From Gammaproteobacteria bacterium (GTDB taxonomy: Bacteria; Pseudomonadota; Gammaproteobacteria; Natronospirales; REEB76), in assembly GCA_027317045.1 (NCBI GenBank), contig DAHVFI010000006.1, positions 1 through 12,115 on the forward strand: a stretch of DNA of 12,115 nt, given 5' to 3'. A program made the position numbers and the translations under genes. The notes beneath the pieces were generated by a model that did no database searches, was not told the origin of the DNA, and worked only from the letters and a program-made list of their open reading frames with translations. The first letter of the stretch is position 1. Each line of letters begins with the position of its first letter. This document shows, piece by piece, positions 1-7,908 of the stretch.

Positions 1-247
1 TGGTCATGGTGCGGCGTGAACCCAGAATCTTGTCGCCGATCCAGCCGCCGATGGAAGGTGCGGCATACACCAGGGCTGCGAATGCGCCCCAGGTGAGGTT
101 GGCCTGGGTGTCGGAGAACCCCAGTTTTTGTACCATGAACAGCACCAACAGGGCCGCCATGCCGTAGTAGCCGAAGCGTTCCCACATCTCGATGAAGAAA
201 ACCGTGGAGAACGAACGGGTCTGGGAGACGTGTGCCTGGGTTGCCAT
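1..247 (-). CDS. POT/PTR family proton-coupled peptide transporter, N-terminal part (cut by window edge)
   Basis: This is the first 82 residues of an inner-membrane proton-dependent oligopeptide transporter, which imports di- and tripeptides. The family's ExxERFxYYG signature is seen at residues 20-29 (E-M-W-E-R-F-G-Y-Y-G), at the start of the first membrane helix. A GGWIGDKILGSRRT segment at about 68-81 matches the conserved loop after helix 2. The ATG at 245-247 is the natural start because the signature sits about 20 residues in, as in DtpA-like proteins; the Shine-Dalgarno is weak (GGAT, about 6 nt upstream). The remaining 400 or so residues lie beyond the left edge. It diverges from the PilZ gene. 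Which peptides it carries cannot be told from this piece. Confidence 0.92.
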   Translation of the reverse strand, partial: MATQAHVSQTRSFSTVFFIEMWERFGYYGMAALLVLFMVQKLGFSDTQANLTWGAFAALVYAAPSIGGWIGDKILGSRRTMT

Positions 248-482
248 GGGTGATCCGGTTGTGGAGGAAGGGGCCGGTCTGGTACCGGTATATCGCAGTT
301 CCAGCAGGCCCCGCGGCTTTAGTACCAGATTCGGACCTTGCTGTGAAGAGTGGGCCGGGGGCCGCCGGGAGAAGGCAAGGCTGCTTGCCCGGATCTCGAA
401 AGCCAGGGGTGGCATGAATTGCGCCCGAAATTGGCTGAAGCCGGACGGTTTGCTGACTATACTAAGGACGCCGCGTTACTTA
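248..482. other. Intergenic region between divergent POT and PilZ genes
   Basis: This 235-bp non-coding stretch should hold both divergent promoters. On the plus strand TATACT at 458-463 is a fair -10 box for the PilZ gene, about 20-35 nt before its candidate starts, but no good -35 lies 16-18 nt upstream. A perfect 6-bp hairpin (GGCAAG 374-379, CTTGCC 384-389, 4-nt loop) has no U-tract and no clear role. Reading frames that run through this region continue into PilZ or are shadows. Confidence 0.4.
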
Positions 483-497
483 ATGGGATATGAAAGC

Positions 498-899
498 ATG
501 CCGGTCCAACAAGGCCACGAGCGACGCCGTTTCCGCCGCTTTCGCTTCGCCTCGGTCATCCATGTCCGCCAGGGTGACGCGGTGCAGGAATGCGAGATGC
601 TGGATATGTCCTTCCGCGGATTTCTGGCACGCTGCCCCGCCGGTTGGCGGCCGGTGGAGGGCGACCGGCTGCGGGTGGAATGGCGGCTGGCGGAACTCAT
701 AAAGCTGGAATTGGAAGCCATCGTTGTACATGTCAACGGCGACCACATCGGTTGCAGTTGGGAAGCCCATGATCCAGAAAGTTTCGCCCATTTGCAGCGG
801 CTGGTGGAAATCAATCTGCTGGATTCCAAGTTGTTGGCGCGGGAACTGGAAGCGCTTAAGGGAGAGACCCGGTACCAGCATGGAGATGCCGTTCATTAG
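498..899 (+). CDS. PilZ domain protein (predicted c-di-GMP receptor)
   Basis: A 133-residue cytoplasmic single-domain PilZ protein, expected to bind cyclic di-GMP and pass the signal to an unknown partner. Both halves of the binding signature are visible: an arginine-rich RxxxR stretch at residues 9-16 (R-R-R-F-R-R-F-R) and DxSxxG at 36-41 (D-M-S-F-R-G). A beta-barrel follows, then a C-terminal helix rich in Leu and charged residues (about 98-125). The in-frame ATG at 483 would add five residues (MGYES) and is an equally possible start; neither has a strong ribosome site. The frame stays open upstream to 192, but that part overlaps the POT gene and does not look like PilZ sequence. It is convergent with the radical SAM gene. 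c-di-GMP binding is inferred from the motif only. Confidence 0.85.
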   Translation: MPVQQGHERRRFRRFRFASVIHVRQGDAVQECEMLDMSFRGFLARCPAGWRPVEGDRLRVEWRLAELIKLELEAIVVHVNGDHIGCSWEAHDPESFAHLQRLVEINLLDSKLLARELEALKGETRYQHGDAVH

Positions 900-974
900 C
901 GGTAATACGGCAAGGCATCATTTACGCTTCTGCAGCCAGAACATTTGAAATCCCGCAGGGTGCAAAATTGTGGT

Positions 975-2060
975 TTACGGCCCCCACAGATCCAATTGCG
1001 GGCAAATGGACGGCACCTGGAAATGGGCGCTGCTGAGTCGCATGCGGCGGGCGGGCAGCAGTCCTAGTCGTTTGCAGGCGAGCCTGAAGCGCTGCGCAAT
1101 CAGCTCCGCATATTCCCCGGTGCCGCGCATGCGCGTGCCGAATTCAGCGGCATACTCTCTGCCGCCGCGTGCTTGGCGGATCAGGCTCATGACATGGTCG
1201 GCGCGTTCCGGAAGATGCGAATCCAGCCACTCACGGAATATGCCCTTAAGTTCATAGGGCAGCCTCAACAGCACGTATCCGGCGCCACAGGCGCCGGCCG
1301 CAGCGGCTTGTTCCAGGATATTCTCCATGTCCGCGTCATTCACCATCGGGATGATGGGTGCAGTGAGCACTCCCACCGGCACGCCTGCCAAGGCCAAAGC
1401 ATGCACGCTCCGTAGGCGGCTCCGAGCGCTGGGTGCGCGCGGTTCCAGCGTGCGCTTCAGTCCATCATCCAGCGTCGTCACGCTCACCATGACCGTGGCC
1501 AGCTCCTGTTTTGCCATGTCGGCGAGGATATCCAGGTCGCGCGTGACCAACGTGCTTTTGGTGACGATGCTCACAGGGTGACGGAAGCGCTGCAGCACCT
1601 CCAGCAGACTGCGCGTGACTTCAAGCTTGTGTTCTATCGGCTGGTAAGGATCGGTATTGGCGCCCAAGGTGATGGGCTGGCAACGGTAACCTGGTTTGCG
1701 CAACTCCTTTTCCAGCAACTCGGCGGCATGCTGCTTGTAAAAGAGTTTGGTTTCGAAATCCAGGCCCGGGGAAAGATTCAAATAAGCGTGGCTGGGGCGG
1801 GCAAAGCAATAAATGCATCCATGTTCACAGCCGCGATAGGGGTTGATGGACTGGGCGAAGGGGATATCTGGCGATTGGTTGCGGCTGATGATAGAGCGCG
1901 CCGGTTCCGGGGTCACGGTGGTTTCCAGCGGCGGCAGTGCGTCCTCTTCAGGCTGCTCCCAGCCGTCATGAAAATTTTCACGGCGGCGGGTTTCAAAGCG
2001 TCCTTCCGGATTGGAAAGCACGCCACGGCCTTTGCGCAGAGTCTCGGGTGGTGCTGACAT
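975..2060 (-). CDS. PA0069-type radical SAM protein (SplB-like)
   Basis: A 361-residue radical S-adenosylmethionine protein. The [4Fe-4S]-binding CxxxCxxC motif is C78-E-H-G-C82-I-Y-C85, directly after S-I-N-P-Y-R-G, the arrangement found in the widely conserved but uncharacterised PA0069/Rv2578c group related to spore photoproduct lyase. Further conserved-looking stretches are the glycine/asparagine segment GANTDPYQP and the TKSTLVTRD strand of the partial TIM barrel. The start at 2060 (M-S-A-P-P-E-T) fits the family length. The frame is open for another 98 codons upstream, but these run across the intergenic region into the divergent lipoprotein gene and are not credible coding sequence. 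The substrate and reaction are unknown; a DNA-repair-like role is often guessed from the SplB similarity, and nothing here proves it. Confidence 0.9.
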   Translation of the reverse strand: MSAPPETLRKGRGVLSNPEGRFETRRRENFHDGWEQPEEDALPPLETTVTPEPARSIISRNQSPDIPFAQSINPYRGCEHGCIYCFARPSHAYLNLSPGLDFETKLFYKQHAAELLEKELRKPGYRCQPITLGANTDPYQPIEHKLEVTRSLLEVLQRFRHPVSIVTKSTLVTRDLDILADMAKQELATVMVSVTTLDDGLKRTLEPRAPSARSRLRSVHALALAGVPVGVLTAPIIPMVNDADMENILEQAAAAGACGAGYVLLRLPYELKGIFREWLDSHLPERADHVMSLIRQARGGREYAAEFGTRMRGTGEYAELIAQRFRLACKRLGLLPARRMRLSSAHFQVPSICPQLDLWGP

Positions 2061-2092
2061 GGCGAACTGAAAAGACTGTATATTTGTCCAGT

Positions 2093-2098
2093 ATTGTA
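2093..2098 (-). promoter_or_regulatory. Candidate -10 box for the radical SAM gene
   Basis: On the minus strand TACAAT (5/6 to TATAAT) lies about 33 nt upstream of the ATG at 2060, giving a leader of roughly 25 nt. The hexamer 17 nt further upstream (CTTCCA) is a poor -35. The box is inside the 157-bp divergent spacer shared with the lipoprotein gene, where no other strong promoter is obvious. Confidence 0.3.
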
Positions 2099-2217
2099 GC
2101 CGGAAACTTTGGAATTGGAAGGAAAGTTGGGCGGGGGCGTAGCCCATGTTAAGGTAACGCCTCTTGGTCAGGGTTATTCTTTCCTGCCGCCCACCTTGAT
2201 TTACCGGATCATCAATA

Positions 2218-2982
2218 ATGGTGCAAAGGGCATTCGGTTTTTTGTTATTTTCCGTGTTTCTGGCAGGCTGCGTCACCGCACCTCCTCCCGCGCCTCCCAA
2301 GCCCCGCCCCGCCCCGCCAGTACTGATAGGCACTCCCACGCGCCAGGCGATCACGCCGGCATTACAGGCACTGATAGACGGACAGATTGATCAGCAGGCA
2401 CTGCTGCGGTTCACGGTCAAGGCCGACGGCAGTATTCAGAATCCCCAAGCGGCATTTTCCAAATTGTCACCGGCAGACACCGCCGCAGTGCTGGCGGCTT
2501 TCCAGGGTTGGCGCTTTAAACCGGCGCTGGATGGCGACCAGCCCGTCGCCAGGGATTTCATTTACCCGCTGTTTTTCGGCCCCGACGCCAACCAGCAGCG
2601 CACCCGTTTTTTGTGTCTGAATGAACCGGAGATCTACGCACCGGATAGCCGCTGCGAAGTAGTGACTGTCGGTCAGTGGCAGATTTACCGCATGAACCCG
2701 GTGTACCCACCGGAACTTCTCAATCAACGTCTTGCAGGCTCCGTGACCCTATCCTTTAACATTGGATCACAGGGCCAGGCTGTCAAGCCGACAGTGGTCA
2801 CTGCCACCCCGGCGGGGCTTTTCGATAGCGCCGCGTTAGCCGCCGTGAAGCAATGGTACTTTGAGCCGCTGGCCGGCAAGAACGGTGATGGCCCCACTCA
2901 GCATGTCACCGTTACGGTTAAATTCACACCACCCGCTGTGCCGCTGGTCAGTCCCAAGCCCAGCGCACCACCGAAAAAATAA
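2218..2982 (+). CDS. Lipoprotein with two TonB C-terminal-like units
   Basis: A 254-residue envelope protein. The N-terminus is a lipoprotein signal with lipobox L15-A-G-C18, followed by Val, so outer-membrane sorting is likely. A Pro/Ala-rich linker (about 22-37) follows, then two TonB-C-like units. The first, at about 60-120 (VKADGSIQNPQ, AFQGWRFKPA), is degenerate. The second, at about 155-238, is more typical (NPVYPPELLNQRLAGSVTLSF, AALAAVKQWYFEPL). True TonB has an N-terminal membrane anchor; here there is a lipid anchor instead and no ExbB/ExbD nearby, so it is probably not the energy transducer itself. A second Pro/Lys-rich tail ends the protein. It is the first gene of a plus-strand run, and the GST gene begins 10 nt after its stop. 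Function unknown. Confidence 0.82.
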   Translation: MVQRAFGFLLFSVFLAGCVTAPPPAPPKPRPAPPVLIGTPTRQAITPALQALIDGQIDQQALLRFTVKADGSIQNPQAAFSKLSPADTAAVLAAFQGWRFKPALDGDQPVARDFIYPLFFGPDANQQRTRFLCLNEPEIYAPDSRCEVVTVGQWQIYRMNPVYPPELLNQRLAGSVTLSFNIGSQGQAVKPTVVTATPAGLFDSAALAAVKQWYFEPLAGKNGDGPTQHVTVTVKFTPPAVPLVSPKPSAPPKK

Positions 2983-2992
2983 GCAACGAAAA

Positions 2993-3592
2993 ATGTACCG
3001 GCTCTACGGCATGTCCGGTTCAGGCAACTGCTACAAACCGAAACTGCTGCTCACCCAGATGGGCGTGCCTTTTGCGTGGATTGAGAAGGACACCCGCAAG
3101 GCCGAGACCCGCACCCCCGAGTACCTTGCCATGAACGCCAACGGCAAAGTCCCGCTGTTGGAAATCACGCCTGGCCAATATCTCGCCGAATCCAACGCAA
3201 TCCTGTGCTATCTCGCCGAAGGTACGCCGTATCTTCCTCAGGACCGCTGGCAACGCGCCCACGTCATGCAATGGCTGTTCTTCGAACAGTACAGCCACGA
3301 GCCGTATCTGGCGGTGGCGCGTTTCATCATGAAATTCCTGCCCCCCGATGATGCGCGGCGTGCGGATCTGCCGCGCTTGCACGCACGCGGCCACCAGGCA
3401 CTCGCGGTGATGGAACGGCAGCTCACAGAGCATGCGTTCTTTGCAGGCGGGCAATATTCCATCGCCGATATCGCGCTCTACGCCTATACCCACGTCGCCG
3501 ATGAAGGCGGTTTCGATCTTTCCCGTTATAGTAAGGTCCGCGGCTGGCTGGAAAGGGTGCACGCACAATCGGGGCATGTGGGTATGGCCTGA
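2993..3592 (+). CDS. Glutathione S-transferase family protein
   Basis: A 199-residue soluble GST. The thioredoxin-fold N-terminal domain (1-75) begins M-Y-R-L-Y-G-M-S-G-S-G-N-C, where one of S8/S10/C13 would be the catalytic residue. It carries the cis-proline K52-V-P54 and the glutathione gamma-glutamyl-binding pair E66-S67 (ESNAILCYLAEG). The all-helical C-terminal domain contains the usual N-capping stretch ADIALYAY (about 160-167). The start at 2993 gives a standard GST N-terminus. The frame continues upstream only as a shadow of the lipoprotein gene. It lies 10 nt after that gene and 70 nt before the MFS gene, so co-transcription is likely. The electrophilic substrate cannot be inferred. 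Confidence 0.9.
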   Translation: MYRLYGMSGSGNCYKPKLLLTQMGVPFAWIEKDTRKAETRTPEYLAMNANGKVPLLEITPGQYLAESNAILCYLAEGTPYLPQDRWQRAHVMQWLFFEQYSHEPYLAVARFIMKFLPPDDARRADLPRLHARGHQALAVMERQLTEHAFFAGGQYSIADIALYAYTHVADEGGFDLSRYSKVRGWLERVHAQSGHVGMA

Positions 3593-3662
3593 GAGCGGCT
3601 ATCCATGACCGCCGCGAGGCCGCAGTGGGCGTCGTTATCACTATTACCGCTGGAGCTACAGC

Positions 3663-5015
3663 ATGCGCATGAGCCGATTCCGTTGGATCGTTATCGCGCT
3701 GATTTTCACCATCACCGTGATCAACTATATTGACCGGTCCGCCATTGCCTACGCCATCGGCGATATTGCCCGCGATCTCGATTTCAGCCAGCACGATAAA
3801 GACATTCTCAGCGGTTTCATTCTGGCGGCGTTCAGTCTCGGTTATATGCTGACTACGTTTTTCGGCGGAATATTTGCCGACCGTTACGGTGCGCGGGTGA
3901 CGCTGTTTTGGGCCGCGCTGGTATGGTCCATCGCCATCGGCCTTACGGGTCTGGCCATGGGTTTTGTGATGCTGGCTGGGGTGCGCGTTCTATTGGGCGT
4001 GGCTGAAGGACCCAATTTTCCCGCCATGAACCGCGGGGTAGCCGATTGGCTGTCCAGTCGCGAACGCGCCATCGCCCTGTCCAACTCCCTGGTGGCGGTA
4101 CCGCTGGCACTGGCCATCGGCGCACCCATCGCCACCCAGCTCATCCTCCACGTGGGCTGGCGCGGCCTATTCGTGGTACTCATGCTGCTCGGGCTTGCGT
4201 GGCTGCCGCTGTGGTGGTGGCTGTTCCGGGATTTTCCCGAGCACAGCCGTTTTGTAAACCCGGCTGAACTGCGACACATCCGCGACGGCCAGCAGGTCGA
4301 TCGCAGCGTCGCCAGCAAAACCCTGCACCGGCGCCGCCGGCAGATGCGGGGCCTGTGGAAATTCCTGCTGTCCAATCCCACGCTGCTGGCCAACGACTGG
4401 TCTTTCTTTGTGTTCGGTTATTTCCTGTTCTTCTTCATGACCTGGCTGCCCAGCTATCTGGAAAAGGCTTATCACCTCGATTTGAAACAGGTGGGCGTAT
4501 TCGCGATCCTGCCGTGGCTGGTGGCGGCGCTGCTGCTGTGGGCCTGCGGTTATTTGTCCGATGCGTTGCTGCGTAAAACCGGCAGTCTGCGTGTCGCGCG
4601 CTCCCATCCCATCTGGATATCGCAATTGCTGGCGGGACTGTGCATCCTGCCGGTAATCTTTGTGCACGACCTTACGATGATGCTGGTATTCATTTCCCTG
4701 GCGGTGGGGTTGAGTATGAGCGCGAATGCGGCGTTTTATGCCGTCAATGTGGATGTGGCGCGTGAACGCGCCGGCACCGCGCTCGGTGTCATGGACACGT
4801 TCTTCGCCATTTCCGGTTTCGCCGCGCCCCTGATCACCGGCTGGATTGTGGGCGTGACACACAGCTTCAACACGGCTTTCTGGCTCCTGGCGTTGTTGGC
4901 CCTGTCCTCGGTGGTGGTGGTTATCCTGTTTCACCATCCGGACCGCAGCGGACGGCTGGAACCATCGCCGGAGTATTCACCCGAACCGCCCGCCTTTCGA
5001 GGACCAGCCCAATGA
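3663..5015 (+). CDS. MFS transporter, anion:cation symporter (ACS)-like
   Basis: A 450-residue inner-membrane major facilitator with about 12 hydrophobic helices. Seen directly: N-Y-I-D-R-S (21-26) in helix 1, motif A between helices 2 and 3 (G68-G-I-F-A-D-R-Y-G-A-R78), and the G-V-A-E-G-P-N-F-P-A segment (112-121) after helix 4 that is characteristic of ACS-type carriers of organic acids and sugar acids. A central Arg/His-rich loop (about 205-230) separates the two halves. Start choice: GGAG at 3652-3655 is 7 nt before the ATG at 3663, better than the next ATG at 3669. The TGA stop overlaps the ATG of the dipeptidyl peptidase gene (ATGA), so the two are translationally coupled. A link to peptide or proline-dipeptide transport is a guess from context; the family usually moves carboxylates. 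Confidence 0.88.
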   Translation: MRMSRFRWIVIALIFTITVINYIDRSAIAYAIGDIARDLDFSQHDKDILSGFILAAFSLGYMLTTFFGGIFADRYGARVTLFWAALVWSIAIGLTGLAMGFVMLAGVRVLLGVAEGPNFPAMNRGVADWLSSRERAIALSNSLVAVPLALAIGAPIATQLILHVGWRGLFVVLMLLGLAWLPLWWWLFRDFPEHSRFVNPAELRHIRDGQQVDRSVASKTLHRRRRQMRGLWKFLLSNPTLLANDWSFFVFGYFLFFFMTWLPSYLEKAYHLDLKQVGVFAILPWLVAALLLWACGYLSDALLRKTGSLRVARSHPIWISQLLAGLCILPVIFVHDLTMMLVFISLAVGLSMSANAAFYAVNVDVARERAGTALGVMDTFFAISGFAAPLITGWIVGVTHSFNTAFWLLALLALSSVVVVILFHHPDRSGRLEPSPEYSPEPPAFRGPAQ

Positions 5016-7225
5016 GAAACATCAGCCGTCTTGTCGGTCCGGTTTTGCTGTCCTGCGGCGTCATACTGTCCGCAACGGCGGCGGTTGAACCCGCACCGCC
5101 GGCTTCCTACGGCATTGCGCGGATTTTCGCCAAGCCCGGACTGACGGGCTATCACCCGGAGGAAGTGGAGTGGAGTCCGGATGGCCGCTACGTCACCTAT
5201 TTCCTGCGGCATGGGGACGGCGGGTTGGCCGACTTGCATATTCTGGACACGCGGACCGACCGGAACTCCGTGCTGCTGACCGCCGAACAGCTGGGCAGCG
5301 CCGCCGAGCCGCCCAGTGACATCAAGAACCAGCGGGTTCAGGAACGCATCACCCGCTACCATGTGGCCAGCTATCGTTGGTCGCCCAAAAGCGATGCCAT
5401 CTTCTTTCTCAGCAACGACCAGGTTTATCTCTACGATTTGAGCAGCCATAAAATCACGCAGATTACCCATGAACCGGGCGCCAAACGCAACCCGCAACTC
5501 TCCCCCGACCAGCGCTGGGTGAGTTACCTGACAGATGGGGATCTGCATTACACGCCGGTTAGCGGCGGCAAGGTGTACAGCGTGATGCCGCACGTCAGCG
5601 GTGTGCTGAATGGTCAGTTGAACTGGGTTTACAGGGAGGAGCTGGAATTACGCTCCGGGTACCGCTGGTCGCCGGGCAGCCGCTATATCGCGTTCCTGCA
5701 ATCCGATCAGCGCCCGGTGCACAGTTTCCCGCTCATCAATTACCTGGCGCAGCAGCCCAGCGTTTATGAACAGAAATATCCGAATGCCGGAACCCCCAAC
5801 CCCCTAGTGCGGCTTGGGGTGTGCGATGTGCAATCCGGCAGAACCGTCTGGATGTCCATGGCTGGTACCGCAGACACTTATCTGGCACGCTTTGGTTGGC
5901 TGCCCGCTGGCGAGCGGGTGTACGGTGAAGTGCTGAACCGTGCCCAAACCCAGTTGCAATTGCTGACCGCCGATCCGGAATCGGGGGCGGCACGGGTGGT
6001 GGTGAGCCAGACGGATCCGGACTGGGTGGATGTACGCGCTGCGCCGCATTTCCTCAAGAGCGGGGGCTTCATCTGGAACAGCCAGCAAGACGGCTGGCAT
6101 CATCTTTATCTGTTCAGCGACGATGGCCGGGTGGCGCGCAAACTCACGTTTGGCGATTACAATGTGCTCAAACTCGAAGGCGTGGATGAACAGCGCGGCC
6201 AACTGTATTTCACCCGCTATACCCACGGTCCGCTGAACACCGAGCTGTACCGGGTATCATTGCGTGGCGGCGAACCGCGCGCGATGACTCTCGGGTCCGG
6301 CACCCACAATATCAACATGGCGCCGCAGGCGCGCGCCTTTCTCGACAGCTATTCCAATGTGCTGACGCCGCCGTCGCTCACGCTGGTGAACCTGGAGAAC
6401 GGCCGGCATACGTTGATTCAGGCATCCGCCAAGCTGTCGTATCGGTTCCAGAAGCCGAGCTTCTTCCGCATTCCGGCCGCCGATGGTCGCACACCGATCT
6501 ACGCGCGTATGACCCTGCCGCCGGATTTCGACTCCGCCAAGAAATACCCGGTCATCATGTACCAGTACGGCGGACCGGACGTGGCGCCCACGGTGCGGGA
6601 TGTCTGGGGCGGTAGCGGCTTTCTGTTCGATCAGCTGCTGGTCAAGCAGGGCTTTATCCTGTTCGCCACCGACAACCGCGCGGCCACCTATTTCAGTCAT
6701 CGCAGCCAGGCGCTGGTCAAAAACCATCTGGGTGCATTGGCGCTCGCGGACCAACTGGCGGCCTTGAATTGGCTTAAATCCCGGCCTTATGTGGATGCTG
6801 CACGCATCGGCATCTGGGGCTGGAGTTACGGCGGCTATATGGCCACTTATGCGCTGACCCATGCGCCCGGCGCGTGGCGTGCCGGCATTGCGGTGGCGCC
6901 GGTGACCCAGTGGCAGGATTACGATTCCATCTACACGGAACGTTATATGGGCACGCCGCAGGCCAATCCCGCTGGCTATGCCGAAAGCTCGGACGTGGCT
7001 GCCGCCAAGAATCTCGCCGATCCGCTGCTGCTGGTGGCGGGCACCGGTGACGACAACGTACACTGGCAGAACACCCTGCAGTTCATCCAGGCCTTGATCG
7101 CCGCTGGCAAGCCCTACCAGTTGCTGGTGTATCCCAACAAAACCCACGGCATATCAGGCCCGGCCGCGCGCACGCATCTGTTCACCGCCATGCAGGATTT
7201 CTGGCAGCAGCAATTGAAACCGTAG
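5012..7225 (+). CDS. Dipeptidyl peptidase IV (S9B family serine peptidase)
   Basis: A 737-residue periplasmic exopeptidase predicted to release X-Pro (or X-Ala) dipeptides from peptide N-termini. A signal peptide occupies about 1-23 (ending ATAA). An eight-bladed propeller domain (about 45-480) contains the S9B-specific glutamate pair E209-E210 in W-V-Y-R-E-E-L, which grips the substrate N-terminus. The alpha/beta-hydrolase domain has the nucleophile S605 in G-W-S-Y-G-G, D680 in G-T-G-D-D-N-V-H and H712 in N-K-T-H-G-I. The 75- and 32-residue spacings nearly match human DPP4 (78 and 32). N682 corresponds to the substrate-binding Asn of that enzyme. Length is normal for bacterial DPP IV. It is translationally coupled to the MFS gene (4-nt overlap) and followed by a hairpin. 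Confidence 0.95.
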   Translation: MRNISRLVGPVLLSCGVILSATAAVEPAPPASYGIARIFAKPGLTGYHPEEVEWSPDGRYVTYFLRHGDGGLADLHILDTRTDRNSVLLTAEQLGSAAEPPSDIKNQRVQERITRYHVASYRWSPKSDAIFFLSNDQVYLYDLSSHKITQITHEPGAKRNPQLSPDQRWVSYLTDGDLHYTPVSGGKVYSVMPHVSGVLNGQLNWVYREELELRSGYRWSPGSRYIAFLQSDQRPVHSFPLINYLAQQPSVYEQKYPNAGTPNPLVRLGVCDVQSGRTVWMSMAGTADTYLARFGWLPAGERVYGEVLNRAQTQLQLLTADPESGAARVVVSQTDPDWVDVRAAPHFLKSGGFIWNSQQDGWHHLYLFSDDGRVARKLTFGDYNVLKLEGVDEQRGQLYFTRYTHGPLNTELYRVSLRGGEPRAMTLGSGTHNINMAPQARAFLDSYSNVLTPPSLTLVNLENGRHTLIQASAKLSYRFQKPSFFRIPAADGRTPIYARMTLPPDFDSAKKYPVIMYQYGGPDVAPTVRDVWGGSGFLFDQLLVKQGFILFATDNRAATYFSHRSQALVKNHLGALALADQLAALNWLKSRPYVDAARIGIWGWSYGGYMATYALTHAPGAWRAGIAVAPVTQWQDYDSIYTERYMGTPQANPAGYAESSDVAAAKNLADPLLLVAGTGDDNVHWQNTLQFIQALIAAGKPYQLLVYPNKTHGISGPAARTHLFTAMQDFWQQQLKP

Positions 7226-7231
7226 TGAATC

Positions 7232-7258
7232 ATGGGGTGGGGGGCTTTTGCACCCCAT
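7232..7258. terminator. Hairpin after the dipeptidyl peptidase gene, possible terminator
   Basis: A perfect 8-bp stem (ATGGGGTG 7232-7239 with CACCCCAT 7251-7258) and an 11-nt loop start 7 nt after the peptidase gene ends. It lies between two convergent genes and could serve both. No U-tract follows on either strand, so intrinsic termination is uncertain. Confidence 0.4.
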
Positions 7259-7305
7259 TCTGCATGTACTCACGGCGTTAGCCGCGCCTCTGTCTGACGA
7301 ATGAC

Positions 7306-7581
7306 TTAAGGTTCGTGGCGTTTTTGGCGCGTTCCGTTGGAACGCCGTGTTTGGGCATGCGCATCAACATAGCCGTCGAGGAGCCGGCGAATCATGCGCT
7401 GGTATTGGGTGTGGTGCTTTGCGGCTTCAGACTTGAAAAACTCGATACTCTTCTTACTCAGAGCCAGAGTGATTTTCACACCTTCTTCCCGAAAAGCCAA
7501 TTCGGCCGGTGAGGGAAGAAAGTCGGTGACCACTTGGGTCTTGCCAAGCGGCTCATCGGTGTATTTGATTTTCGCGCTCAT
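7306..7581 (-). CDS. brnA: BrnA-like ribbon-helix-helix antitoxin (pair 1)
   Basis: A 91-residue protein following a BrnT toxin gene and overlapping it by 29 bp, the usual toxin-first order of brnTA. Residues about 35-70 (VKITLAL strand, then SKKSIEFFKSEAAKHHTQYQ and a second helix MIRRLLDGYV) read as a ribbon-helix-helix DNA-binding fold, as in BrnA-type antitoxins. The tail is basic (RRSNGTRQKRHEP). The ATG at 7581 has an AAAGG ribosome site about 6 nt upstream. The family neutralises BrnT and represses its own operon; the nested inverted repeats upstream of brnT are candidate operator sites. Family assignment is firm from position and fold; activity is inferred. Confidence 0.82.
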   Translation of the reverse strand: MSAKIKYTDEPLGKTQVVTDFLPSPAELAFREEGVKITLALSKKSIEFFKSEAAKHHTQYQRMIRRLLDGYVDAHAQTRRSNGTRQKRHEP

Positions 7582-7843
7582 AGATGACCTTGCCTTTGCG
7601 CCAATAGCCGGCGCCGATAATTCGAATAACCGGGGCGCGATAGGTGAATCGCACCGTCAGCACGCCGCCATCCACCTTGCCAAAGCAATAGAACCGTTCC
7701 TCGGTCTGGCTGTGGGTGATGTCCCTGGCAATCACGCGCTGTCTGTCAGCGAAGGCATGCTGGGCCCGTAGGAACGAAAACCCGTGCTTCCGCTGGTTTT
7801 CTGCATCCTTGTCAGGATCCCAATCAAAGTGCGTCCTTGCCAC
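7553..7843 (-). CDS. brnT: BrnT-type ribonuclease toxin (pair 1)
   Basis: A 96-residue BrnT family toxin, RelE-fold RNases that cleave mRNA when not bound by BrnA. The family's opening motif is clear at residues 6-23 (F-D-W-D-P-D-K ... N-x-x-K-H-G-F-S-F), followed by an A-x-x-A-F-A-D segment and a C-terminal R-I-I-G-A strand. The start is GTG at 7841-7843, which places the FDWDP motif at residue 6 as in other members; no clear Shine-Dalgarno is seen. A C-terminal region (YWRKGKVIYERENQIHR) replaces the usual R-E-R-R-x-Y-E ending in part. The antitoxin gene follows with overlap. It lies 65 bp from the left end of the RAYT element, transcribed away from it. Confidence 0.85.
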   Translation of the reverse strand: MARTHFDWDPDKDAENQRKHGFSFLRAQHAFADRQRVIARDITHSQTEERFYCFGKVDGGVLTVRFTYRAPVIRIIGAGYWRKGKVIYERENQIHR

Positions 7844-7853
7844 GAGCGAAGAT

Positions 7854-7893
7854 TACCATATGGCAATACAAAAAGCCATATATTAGTATGGTA
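7854..7893. promoter_or_regulatory. Nested inverted repeats upstream of brnTA, candidate BrnA operator
   Basis: Two perfect 7-bp inverted repeats interlock in the AT-rich upstream region of pair 1: TACCATA (7854-7860) with TATGGTA (7887-7893), and ATATGGC (7858-7864) with GCCATAT (7875-7881). All sit 10-50 bp before the GTG start. Autorepression at such sites is known for the BrnA family; that this is the operator is inference. Confidence 0.45.
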
Positions 7894-7908
7894 TCCATGT
7901 GCTCAAGC

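Noticed and set aside
374..389. Hairpin upstream of the PilZ gene as a terminator or riboswitch
   Set aside because: It is only a 6-bp stem with no U-tract and no recognisable aptamer.
192..497. A longer upstream extension of the PilZ reading frame
   Set aside because: It overlaps the POT start on the other strand, has no PilZ-like sequence, and the true domain begins at about 498.
2061..2354. N-terminal extension of the radical SAM frame to 459 residues
   Set aside because: It runs through the divergent intergenic region and antisense to the lipoprotein signal peptide; the family length fits the start at 2060.
7275..7290. GGCTAAC on the minus strand after the antitoxin of pair 1, a possible R'' box
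   Set aside because: It breaks the RYYYAAC consensus, has no L box pairing, and no complementary boundary is found upstream of the toxin.
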